The notes beneath the pieces were generated by a model. That model made no database searches and had not been told where the DNA came from. It saw only the letters and a program-made list of their open reading frames with translations. From an uncultured Acidobacteriota bacterium (GTDB taxonomy: Bacteria > Acidobacteriota > Blastocatellia > Pyrinomonadales > Pyrinomonadaceae), in NCBI GenBank assembly GCA_937859595.1, contig CALMAH010000015.1:62001-126000 (forward strand): a stretch of 64,000 bases of DNA. The letters run 5' to 3'. The translations under genes and the position numbers were made by a program. Below are positions 45,731 to 53,950 of the stretch, in pieces (the first letter of the stretch is position 1; every line of letters begins with the position of its first letter).

Positions 45731-47362
45731 CTAGTCGACGATTCGGAACTTACCTTTGTTTTCTACTACCTGATCGCCGACCAGGTCTTTTGTCAGCACC
45801 TTGATCTCATATTCTCCGGACTCAAGGTTTGCGGTCGGCAAAAGCCTTGCGAGAGTGAGCCGCTGGCCGGAATCGCTGAGCCCTGCCCAATCTTCCGCCT
45901 GGCGATGGACCTCTTTCCCATTACGGGTCAGCACATACTGCACATCGACCGCGGGCCTGAGCGTCGTCTGGTCGATACGGGCATTGTAAACCTGCAGATA
46001 GATGCCCACCTCCTGGCCGCGGCGATAGGTACCCTCAAGGTTCGGAATAACCTTCGCCCCGCCGATGATAAACATTCCGCCTATGTCACGATCGTCGGTG
46101 CCGCGAAGCGTCGAGGCCAGAACGAGAGACGAAGTGGATAGCAGTTTGTCATCATAGCGCGGTACGGTGAAGCCCTGATTGACTATCCCGCGATTTCCGG
46201 TTTCCACATCGCGAACAACGACGTCAACCCTATACGTCCCCGGAGTTAGCGCAACTGCCTTCTGATAAACAGACTTTCGGTCGCGGGCCTCTGTGAGTTC
46301 CTCACGAGTGGCGTAGGTCGTGATCGCATCCTCAAATATACCGGAACGCCTGCCTGAGACAGCTGTGATCCGGCCAAATACATTGAGTTTGGCAGTTTCC
46401 AGGCCGCCTTCGTTCACAAACCTGAGATCTTTGTTGGATGTCTGCACGGTAAAGGTGACGATGACACGGTCATCCGATTGACGGAAGAAATCGACCCTGA
46501 GATCGAACGGTAGCGGATTATGGTCAAAGATACCGCTATCCGCACCGGCGATCGCCGCAAGGTCGCCAAACCGCACTGATGGCGGCCGTTGAAGATTTGT
46601 TATTATTTCGAGCCGGCGGAAGGGGCTGTCCTGCTCTCGCATGTATCTGGTATTCGCATTGATCCCGGCAATTCGGTCCGCGCGATTTTCAGTTCCAAGC
46701 ATTTCGCCCAGCGTCTGTCCGGCGTTGGGAATATGTAGCATTGCGTCTTTTTCATTGGCGTTTCGTGCAATGCGATACTCGCCGGTTCCGGTCGGATCGA
46801 CGAACTCGATCTCGATACCGTCGCCGACCCCTTCAAGATGCCGGTAGAACCAAACTTCGAACGGATAGGTGGTTGTCGAACCGCCCCCCTCCCAGGGCGG
46901 ACGTTCGTAAGCACCGCCTGCGGGACGCGACTCAATGGAATCCGGTTTACCCCACGCGATATAGATCCGGCCGCGATCCGTTCTCCAGCCGGGGATGCCG
47001 GACGTAAAACGCTCGTTCGCGTAGGCAATGCGTTCGTAATATTCTTCTCGAAACTCGTTCTCTTCGGTGTCGGGATTGGGATCGCGTCGTCTCCAAAAGT
47101 TCTCAATAAAGTTCTCGCGTTCCTCATCGGTCTGAAGGGCCATGAAGGCGCGACGCTCTTCGCGGGTGATTATGTAAGCAACATCTTCATCGATCCATCG
47201 CTTGTAGGCGCGATTCATTGACTCAGGCCTGACATTTCGCGGATTGGCGGTCGGGTCCTGGCTTGGTTGATCGCGTGGCCGCTGTGCCTCAGCCGAAATG
47301 GCGAATAAAAAAGTGAGCAAAAGAGCCGAGAAAAGAAAACGTGAAGTTAAAGCCTTAAACAT
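45731..47362 (-). CDS. Secreted GWxTD-domain protein
   Basis: A 543-residue exported protein (signal peptide FLFSALLLTFLFAISAEA). Residues about 50-200 form the GWxTD domain: YKRWIDEDVAYIITREERRAF, FWRRRDPNPDTEENEFREEYYERIAYAN, then IPGWRTDRGRIYIAWGKPDSI. The C-terminal half is beta-rich, including the segment RVDVVVRDVETGNRGI, and may be one or two Ig-like domains. GWxTD proteins are frequent in Acidobacteria and Bacteroidetes-like groups; no function is established. It is followed by a terminator and is a single-gene unit. Confidence 0.92.
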   Translation of the reverse strand: MFKALTSRFLFSALLLTFLFAISAEAQRPRDQPSQDPTANPRNVRPESMNRAYKRWIDEDVAYIITREERRAFMALQTDEERENFIENFWRRRDPNPDTEENEFREEYYERIAYANERFTSGIPGWRTDRGRIYIAWGKPDSIESRPAGGAYERPPWEGGGSTTTYPFEVWFYRHLEGVGDGIEIEFVDPTGTGEYRIARNANEKDAMLHIPNAGQTLGEMLGTENRADRIAGINANTRYMREQDSPFRRLEIITNLQRPPSVRFGDLAAIAGADSGIFDHNPLPFDLRVDFFRQSDDRVIVTFTVQTSNKDLRFVNEGGLETAKLNVFGRITAVSGRRSGIFEDAITTYATREELTEARDRKSVYQKAVALTPGTYRVDVVVRDVETGNRGIVNQGFTVPRYDDKLLSTSSLVLASTLRGTDDRDIGGMFIIGGAKVIPNLEGTYRRGQEVGIYLQVYNARIDQTTLRPAVDVQYVLTRNGKEVHRQAEDWAGLSDSGQRLTLARLLPTANLESGEYEIKVLTKDLVGDQVVENKGKFRIVD

Positions 47363-47524
47363 AAAACATCTCCCGAACCAGTTCTATCCAAAAAGAAAAA
47401 GCGAAATCGACACAGAATAGGATCTTTACCAAAAATGGCAAAACCCTGAACCTATGATTTTAGAAAGAAATCTCCAAATGTTCAAGATGCGTAAGCGGTG
47501 TATTTTGGTTGCCTTTCGCAGGGC

Positions 47525-48589
47525 TTAGCCCTCGACTTCTTCGGGTGTACGGCGTTTTCGAGCAAAAAACCATGCGATGCCGATCGAAACTATGTAGAGC
47601 GCGAACATCGGGGCAGAGAAAAGCATTAGATTCAAAGCATCGCCGGTCGGCGAAATTACCGCCGCAACGATGAGTATTACTACGATTGCCACCTTCCAAC
47701 TCCTCAGCATCACTCCCGGCGTGATAAGGCCAATACGGGCAAGTACATAGGCGATGGCCGGCATCTGAAAAATGAAACCCATTGCGAGCATGATCAGCGT
47801 TATCAGGTTGAAATATTCGCTTGCACTGAGCAATAGGCGGAACTCAGCCCCAAGCCCAAGCAGATATCTGGCAGCCGGAGGAAAAAGAATATAGTACGCG
47901 AAGGCGGCGCCGGCAACAAAGGATATCGAAGAGAGAAGCACGAAAGGCCACACATACGCCTTTTCGTGGGGATATAATCCGGGCGAGATAAAGCCCCAGA
48001 CCTGGAACAGGAGAAAGGGCACGGACAAGGCGATGGCCGCATAAAGGGAAACGGTGATGTAAAGTGTGAACGGTTCCTGGGCCGTTGTTACGATCATCCG
48101 TTCTTCTCCGCCGGGGTCGCTCTCCGCATCCGGAGACAGATCTACCGGCAGCAGCACGCCCGCCGGAATAACAGAGTTTGACGTAATGATAGGCTCTTCT
48201 GTGAACAGCCCTGTCTTTCCTTCTGCGTTTTCCGCGACTATCGCCCTAACGGTCGTACCGGGCTGAACCACTCCCGTTCCAAGCTTAGTGGCGCGGTCAA
48301 ATACATATAGGCCGCCCTCGCCCATTTTTAGTGACGAGACCGGAAGGGTCTTTTCGCCGCCGGTACGTCCCTCGACCGGAAGCTCGCGCCGTTCGGCCTC
48401 TGAAAGTGCCTTACGGATCGGAACGCTTAGGAAATAATAGATGGTTCCTGAAAAATAGAAACAGACCACAAATCCGGCGATAATGAACAGCACGCACCTG
48501 ACCAGCCGACGGCGAAGCTCATCGAGATGGTCAAGAAAGGACATCTCCTTTCCCGCTTCTCCCCTCGAACGTTTTTTGCTGTTGCTCAT
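47525..48589 (-). CDS. tatC: Sec-independent protein translocase TatC with long periplasmic insertion
   Basis: TatC is the receptor for twin-arginine signals. ATG 48589 (MSNSKKRSRGE) gives 354 residues; the earlier in-frame start would overlap tatB. FLDHLDELRRRLVRC and the later VWGFISPGLYPHEKAYVWPF are the substrate-binding hallmarks, and six membrane helices are present. Between TM1 and TM2 there is a loop of about 120 residues (from SVPIRKALSEAERRE to GGEERMIVTTAQEPF), where E. coli has under 40. It lies just behind tatB. At least two proteins in this window carry Tat signals. Confidence 0.95.
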   Translation of the reverse strand: MSNSKKRSRGEAGKEMSFLDHLDELRRRLVRCVLFIIAGFVVCFYFSGTIYYFLSVPIRKALSEAERRELPVEGRTGGEKTLPVSSLKMGEGGLYVFDRATKLGTGVVQPGTTVRAIVAENAEGKTGLFTEEPIITSNSVIPAGVLLPVDLSPDAESDPGGEERMIVTTAQEPFTLYITVSLYAAIALSVPFLLFQVWGFISPGLYPHEKAYVWPFVLLSSISFVAGAAFAYYILFPPAARYLLGLGAEFRLLLSASEYFNLITLIMLAMGFIFQMPAIAYVLARIGLITPGVMLRSWKVAIVVILIVAAVISPTGDALNLMLFSAPMFALYIVSIGIAWFFARKRRTPEEVEG

Positions 48590-48633
48590 AGGAATTATGC
48601 TTCGACGGGAACAGCCGTTTGCGTACCGCAATT

Positions 48634-49056
48634 TCAGAGCCAACTGCGCTTGTCGTACTCATCGGGGTGAACATTCTCGTCTGGCTCAGATACCTGTTCA
48701 AAGCCGGGCTCGGCACCCCCTCCTCTCCAGTCCGTCATCTCGGAAGGGTCTAACTCGCGGATCTCGGGGTTGATCGCTCTCGCTTCTGAGACGATCTCTT
48801 TTGGGCTTGATCGCGGCGCAGGACGCTCGGCCTCTGTCTCCAACCGTCCGACATCGAATGCGCTTATCTCTTCCTCAAAATCGACTTCGCGTTCCCACGT
48901 CGTTTTGAACTCATTTGCCGTATTTCTCATGGTGTACATGATCTTCCCGATCTTACGTGCATACTCGGGTAATTTACGCGGACCAAGAAAAATGAGCGCA
49001 ATGATGCCGATAAATATCAACTCTTGGGTTCCGATCGATTGAAAGATTAAGTACAC
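48634..49056 (-). CDS. Twin-arginine translocase subunit TatA/TatB
   Basis: A 140-residue protein: one N-terminal membrane helix (IGTQELIFIGIIALIFLGPRKLPEYARKIGK) with the F-x-G-P-x-x-L-P hinge, then an amphipathic helix and a long disordered acidic/proline-rich tail. Length and the E at position 11 (TQELIF) favour a TatB-like role. GTG 49056 is the start. tatC follows 44 bases later. Confidence 0.88.
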   Translation of the reverse strand: MYLIFQSIGTQELIFIGIIALIFLGPRKLPEYARKIGKIMYTMRNTANEFKTTWEREVDFEEEISAFDVGRLETEAERPAPRSSPKEIVSEARAINPEIRELDPSEMTDWRGGGAEPGFEQVSEPDENVHPDEYDKRSWL

Positions 49057-49070
49057 AAAAAATTGTTGGC

Positions 49071-50090
49071 CTATTCGACCCTGATCAGTTTGCCGTCATG
49101 TTCCGAGACGCTACCGATAATAGCCGATCCGACGATCGCATCGAGAAATTCACCCGCTGATGCCTCCGGCATACTTATTAGCAGCCCTCCTGCGGTCTGC
49201 GGGTCGAACAACGCGCTCTGCATCTCACCGGAAACGCTCTCCGATATTGATATTGTATCACCAACATAGACCCTGTTGTTCTTGTCGCCGCGGGTCAACA
49301 TTCCCTGGGCTATCAGTTCCAGAGTCTCAGGCAGCAGCGGCACATCGCGGGAAACGATCTTCAGTGTCGCATTGCTCGACTTAGCCATCTCGAACGCATG
49401 GCCAAGCAGGCCGAAACCCGTTATGTCTGTGCATGCATTAGCACCGATCTCAACCATCTTTTTCGATGCTGCCGCAGCGGAAGTGGTCATTGCCTCGATG
49501 CACGCGGCGAGAGCTCTCTCACCAACCACTCCCCGCTTTACCGCGGTGTTGATCGCTCCGGTCCCGATAGGTTTGGTGAGCACGAGCACATCGCCGGACC
49601 TTGCCCCGGCGTTCGTGACCACTCTTTCCGGATGGATAATGCCCGTAACCGCATACCCGAATTTCATTTCCTGATCATCTACCGAGTGACCGCCCAGAAC
49701 AACTACACCCGCTTCGTTCATCGCCGACTGCCCGCCAAGCAAGATCTTCCCGAGAACGTCCCAGTCGCCTTCTTGCGGATAGCAGACAACGGAAAGGGCG
49801 GATAACGGCGTGCCGCCCATCGCATAGATGTCGTTTAGCGAATTAATGGCGGCTACGCGACCATAGATCTCCGGGTCGTCCGCGACGGGCGTAAAGAAAT
49901 CGACCGTTTGAACAAGTGCGGTATCTTCAGATAGGCGCAACACACCCGCGTCGTCGGAACTCTCGAATCCTACGATCACATTTTCGCCTGGCTGTTTCGG
50001 AAGCTTGCTCAAGACTTGAGCAAGGTCGCCTGGAGCGAGTTTAGCCACTCAACCCGCGCAGGAAACCATTTCCGTCAGACGCTTTGTCAT
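49071..50090 (-). CDS. selD: Selenide, water dikinase (selenophosphate synthetase), probable selenoprotein
   Basis: SelD makes selenophosphate from selenide and ATP for Sec-tRNA and selenouridine synthesis. The frame from GTG 50048 already shows KLAPGDLAQVL, VQTVDFFTPV, NDIYAMGGTP and TDITGFGLLGH. Reading upstream through UGA (50051-50049) gives MTKRLTEMVSCAG-U-VAK from ATG 50090. This places the UGA exactly where other SelD proteins carry the catalytic Cys/Sec, three residues before the conserved lysine. With Sec the protein is 339 residues. A hairpin suitable as a SECIS lies 24 bases after the UGA. AGGAGG stands 13 bases before the ATG. Confidence 0.92.
50004..50051 (-). promoter_or_regulatory. 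UGA selenocysteine codon and bacterial SECIS-like hairpin in selD
   Basis: The UGA occupies 50051-50049. Twenty-four bases downstream on the minus strand, CTTGCTCAA pairs perfectly with TTGAGCAAG (50024-50004) around an apical A-GUC-U. The distance and the GU-containing apical loop fit bacterial SECIS elements such as that of fdhF, which SelB reads. Confidence 0.7.
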
Positions 50091-50146
50091 CAGGTACAGG
50101 ACACCTCCTTCAGTAAAGTGCAGATAAATCGTGTGGCATCAATGAG

Positions 50147-51058
50147 TTAGCTGGCCGAGGCCGTCTGGTCGCGTTCAGCGGTCAATAACCGGAATAGCCT
50201 GTCTAGATCGTCCGTGCTGTAATATTCGATCTCGATCTTCCCGGCCTTTCCCTTAGCTGAAGGGCGGATCTTAACGTTCGTACCCAGGCTCCTCATCATC
50301 TTCGTCTCCGCCGAGCGAACGTTCGGATCTACGGACGCCCTAACATCCTTAGTGACACCACTTACATTGCCTGTGGATCGTGCCCTCTTGATTGTACGCT
50401 CTGCCTCTCTTACCGACATCTGCCTCTCGATTATTGCCCGTGCGGTCCGTATCTGCAGCTTCCGGTCATCAGAAAGAAGTAGAGCTCGGCCGTGGCCGGC
50501 AGTCAGTTTTCCCTCCTCGATCAACTGCTGAACCTCTGCCGGAAGCCTTAAGAGCCTCAACATCGTTGCGATAAGAGAACGCTCCTTTCCTACTCTCTCT
50601 GAGAGCTGCTCCTGCGTAAGTCCAATATTATCAATGAGTTTGCGGTAGGCATTAGCCTCTTCGATCGGATTCAGCTCTTCGCGCTGGATGTTCTCAATAA
50701 GCGCTATTTCGAGCAGTCGGTCGTCAGCAACCTCCTTTATCACGGCAGGCACCTTGTGAAGGCCGGCTCGCTGCGCTGCCCTCCAACGACGCTCTCCGGC
50801 AACTATTTGATACCGTCCCCCGACTTGGCGCACGACGATAGGCTGTACGATCCCATTTGCGACAATAGAGTGTGCCAGCTCGTCGAGGGCCTTTTCGTCA
50901 AACCGCGTTCGTGGCTGGCTGGGGTTGCCCGAAATGAGGGAAACATCTAACTCGGTGATCCTTTCGGAACGTGTCTTATCGCCATCGGCCGCAAAAGGCC
51001 GTTCTTCCGAATCGCCGAGCAGAGCGCTCAGGCCCCGGCCAAGCGGTTTTCTAGCCAT
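50147..51058 (-). CDS. parB: Chromosome-partitioning protein ParB
   Basis: A 303-residue ParB. The N-terminal ParB/Sulfiredoxin domain has [47 protein letters not shown] (the GERRxRAA CTP-binding motif). The central HTH is [29 protein letters not shown] and a C-terminal dimerisation tail follows. ATG 51058 overlaps the parA stop. ParB binds parS and, with ParA, segregates the origin region. Confidence 0.95.
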   Translation of the reverse strand: MARKPLGRGLSALLGDSEERPFAADGDKTRSERITELDVSLISGNPSQPRTRFDEKALDELAHSIVANGIVQPIVVRQVGGRYQIVAGERRWRAAQRAGLHKVPAVIKEVADDRLLEIALIENIQREELNPIEEANAYRKLIDNIGLTQEQLSERVGKERSLIATMLRLLRLPAEVQQLIEEGKLTAGHGRALLLSDDRKLQIRTARAIIERQMSVREAERTIKRARSTGNVSGVTKDVRASVDPNVRSAETKMMRSLGTNVKIRPSAKGKAGKIEIEYYSTDDLDRLFRLLTAERDQTASAS

Positions 51059-51812
51059 GTTCCAATATCTCCTTTGTTAACTGCAAATAGCTTTCCGCAC
51101 CCTTAGACCGAGGGTCATAGAGCAGGATCGGTTTTCCGAAACTTGGAGCCTCGGCCAAGCGGACGTTCCGGGGGATCACTGTCCTAAACACCTGTGGGCC
51201 GTAAAAGTCGCGAAGGTCTTTTGCTACCGCTGACGAGAGATTCGTGCGCTCGTCATACATCGTAAGCAACAGTCCCTCGATCTTAAGCCCCGGATTTAAG
51301 TCTCGCTTCAACCGGGATAGCGTTTCAAAAAGTTCGGTAACCCCCTCAAGCGCGAAATATTCTGTTTGGATCGGTACCAGTAAAGAATCGGCGGCTGTCA
51401 GCCCGTTCACGGTCAAAATTCCCAACGAGGGCGGGCAATCCACGATTATGTAGTGGAAATATTCGCGAATCGACTCCAGGAGCTTCTTGAGTATCTTCGC
51501 CCGATCTTCAGCGTCCGCGAATTCGATTTCGATGCCGGCCAAGTTCTTATCTGACGGTAATACCCATAATTTTTCGATCTCTGTCGGCAAGACGGTCTCT
51601 CGTACCGAATTGCCCGAGATCAGGGCATCGTAAAGCGATCGTCGGCTGGTAGACTTTTCAATCCCGGAGCCGGAGGTGGCATTTCCCTGCGGGTCCGCAT
51701 CAACGAGCAGTACTTTTTTTCCAGAAATTGCCAAGCCGGCAGCCAGGTTTATCGCGGTAGTGGTCTTTCCGACGCCGCCTTTTTGGTTGGCGATCGCTAT
51801 GATCTTACCCAT
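51051..51812 (-). CDS. parA: Chromosome-partitioning ATPase ParA (Soj)
   Basis: ParA-type Walker ATPase. ATG 51812 ([24 protein letters not shown]) puts the deviant Walker A at the N-terminus as usual; the upstream start at 51836 is less likely. [15 protein letters not shown] and [18 protein letters not shown] are the other nucleotide-site motifs. It overlaps parB by eight bases. Two 16-bp palindromic sites lie in the gap before it. Confidence 0.96.
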   Translation of the reverse strand: MGKIIAIANQKGGVGKTTTAINLAAGLAISGKKVLLVDADPQGNATSGSGIEKSTSRRSLYDALISGNSVRETVLPTEIEKLWVLPSDKNLAGIEIEFADAEDRAKILKKLLESIREYFHYIIVDCPPSLGILTVNGLTAADSLLVPIQTEYFALEGVTELFETLSRLKRDLNPGLKIEGLLLTMYDERTNLSSAVAKDLRDFYGPQVFRTVIPRNVRLAEAPSFGKPILLYDPRSKGAESYLQLTKEILEHG

Positions 51813-51915
51813 TTTCTTCGATCGATCTCGTGTCAAACTGTTCGTGTTCGGATCTGGTCATCAACAAGAAGAGTCTATGACAAGTTTGGTCGAAACGAAA
51901 CCCAAGACAACGATT

Positions 51916-51964
51916 TGTGGAACGTTCCACATTGAAAAGCAGCAGAAATGTGGAACGCACCACA
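51916..51964. promoter_or_regulatory. Two tandem 16-bp palindromic sites upstream of parA
   Basis: TGTGGAACGTTCCACA (51916-51931) is a perfect palindrome. TGTGGAACGCACCACA (51949-51964) is the same site with the two bases at positions 10-11 changed. Their starts are 33 bases apart, about three helical turns. They lie in the 155-base gap between mnmG and parA. The half-sites are those of a parS-like site in swapped order, so they may bind ParB or another regulator of parAB. Confidence 0.55.
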
Positions 51965-51967
51965 AAC

Positions 51968-53857
51968 TTAGTTACGGAACTTATCTTTAGGCTGGACGGC
52001 CGTCAAATGCACCAAAACGGTTGAAAGAGCCGCAGGAGTTAGTCCGGCGATCGACCTCACCTGGGCGAAATTTCTTGGCCGCGCCCGTTCCAATCGTTCT
52101 TTCATTTCAATTGAGAGCCCGCTTATGGATTCAAAATCAAAACTCTCCGGCACTCTTAGCGCGTCGTGGTGATTCACCCGTTCTGTCGCCGCCCTCTGTT
52201 TCTCTATGTAGCCGGCATAGAGAGTATCGGCGAGGGCGGTCTCAAGGTCCGCTTCAGTCACTTCTGATCTGATCTCCTCTGGCAGGAGCCTGTAAACAAG
52301 GTCCGCCTTCACCCCCTGACGCATTGCAAGCTGCGAGAGTCCGAACGAATCTCCAAGGTCCGCACCCAGTAGCTGCGAAACCGCCGCATACTCAACCGAG
52401 GACCTTTTGAACCGTCTCTCGTCAAGTGCATTTCTAAGTCTGGCCAATCGATCTCTTTTCCGATTGAACCTCTCCCAATCGATCTCACCAACTAACCCTG
52501 CTTCCCGCCCTTTCGGTGAAAGCCTTTGGTCGGCGTTGTCGTGCCTCAGTGTCAGCCGAGCCTCTGCCCGCGACGTAAACAGCCTGTAAGGTTCATCCAC
52601 CCCGTGCCTGATGAGGTCGTCCACGAGAACTCCGATATAGGCCTCATCTCGTTGTAAAATAAGGGGTTTACGGTCCGATACGTAGTACGCTGCATTGATC
52701 CCGGCCATCAACCCTTGGCAGGCGGCTTCTTCATATCCCGTAGTACCGTTTATCTGCCCGGCGAGAAACAGTCCCCGCATTCGGGTTGACCCCATGGTAG
52801 GCTGCATCTCGCGCGGGTCAACAAAGTCGTACTCTATGGCATACCCCGGACGGATGATCTGAACCTCCTCGAATCCGGGGATCATCCGCAACAGTTCAAG
52901 CTGCAAGGTCGATGGCAACGAGGTTGAAAAACCATTCAGATAGACCTCATTCGTGCTATAACCTTCGGGTTCCAGAAAGAGTTGGTGTCGGTCCTTGTCC
53001 GCAAATTTGACCACCTTGTCCTCTATTGACGGGCAATATCTGGGCCCTACACCCTTGATCTTTCCCGAATAGAGAGGCGATTGATGAAGATTGTCGCGGA
53101 TCGCCTGGTGAAGCCGGGCACTTGTATATCCGATAAAACACTGAATCTGCGGCTGGTCGATCTTTTCCGTGGCAAAGGAAAATGCCACCGGCTTTTCATC
53201 GGGCGGCTGCGGTTCAAAGGCGTCCCAGTCTATCGTTCGCCCATCTAGCCGCGGCGGCGTACCTGTTTTCAAACGACCAACGGGAAAACCGTGTCTCTTC
53301 AGGGACTCGGCCAGCTCAATCGACGCAGGCTCGCCGGCACGCCCCGCCGAAGACGTCTCCTTGCCTGTATGGATAGTACCGTTCAGAAATGTCCCTGTCG
53401 CGATTACGACCGCCTTTGCTGAAAACCTTCTTGTGTCCTGAAGCTGAACTCCTATAACACTAGTGTTTTCAATAATTAGATCGGTAACCACACCCTGCCT
53501 CAAGTGGAGATCAGGCGTGGCTTCAAGAACGCGGCGCATTTCCGTCCGATAGAGGCTGCGGTCGGCCTGTGCACGGGGCGACTGTACCGCGGGCCCTCGG
53601 GATCGGTTGAGCAAGCGAAACTGAATTCCCGTACGGTCGATAACTCGTCCCATGATTCCGCCAAGTGCGTCGATCTCTCTGACTACATGGCCTTTTGCTA
53701 TTCCACCAACTGCAGGATTACACGACATTTGCCCGATCAGATCGAGGTTGATGGTAACGAGAGCGGTCCGTGCACCAAGGCGCGCCGCGGCCGAGGCCGC
53801 TTCGCAGCCGGCATGCCCTGCACCGATCACTATCACATCAAACTTCTCGTCAAACAT
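51968..53857 (-). CDS. mnmG: tRNA uridine 5-carboxymethylaminomethyl modification enzyme MnmG
   Basis: MnmG (GidA) works with MnmE on uridine 34 of several tRNAs; mnmA for the 2-thio step is also in this window. The 629-residue protein has the FAD motif DVIVIGAGHAGCEAASAAARLG, then MSCNPAVGGIAKGHVVREIDALGG, CIGYTS-like CFIGYTSARLHQAI and GYIEKQ near the C-terminus. It heads the mnmG-parA-parB series but the usual rsmG between mnmG and parA is missing. Confidence 0.97.
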   Translation of the reverse strand: MFDEKFDVIVIGAGHAGCEAASAAARLGARTALVTINLDLIGQMSCNPAVGGIAKGHVVREIDALGGIMGRVIDRTGIQFRLLNRSRGPAVQSPRAQADRSLYRTEMRRVLEATPDLHLRQGVVTDLIIENTSVIGVQLQDTRRFSAKAVVIATGTFLNGTIHTGKETSSAGRAGEPASIELAESLKRHGFPVGRLKTGTPPRLDGRTIDWDAFEPQPPDEKPVAFSFATEKIDQPQIQCFIGYTSARLHQAIRDNLHQSPLYSGKIKGVGPRYCPSIEDKVVKFADKDRHQLFLEPEGYSTNEVYLNGFSTSLPSTLQLELLRMIPGFEEVQIIRPGYAIEYDFVDPREMQPTMGSTRMRGLFLAGQINGTTGYEEAACQGLMAGINAAYYVSDRKPLILQRDEAYIGVLVDDLIRHGVDEPYRLFTSRAEARLTLRHDNADQRLSPKGREAGLVGEIDWERFNRKRDRLARLRNALDERRFKRSSVEYAAVSQLLGADLGDSFGLSQLAMRQGVKADLVYRLLPEEIRSEVTEADLETALADTLYAGYIEKQRAATERVNHHDALRVPESFDFESISGLSIEMKERLERARPRNFAQVRSIAGLTPAALSTVLVHLTAVQPKDKFRN

Positions 53858-53950
53858 GGTCTCTCGCAGCGAAAAATAGCGGGCTCGGCCGCTATTTGGT
53901 CAAAGAATAGATTGTAGTGGAAGATGATCGGTTTTGCCAAGAAAAAACGG

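Noticed and set aside
51916-51931. Classic parS site
   Set aside because: The half-sites are in the opposite order from TGTTTCACGTGAAACA-type parS, so it is reported only as a candidate operator.
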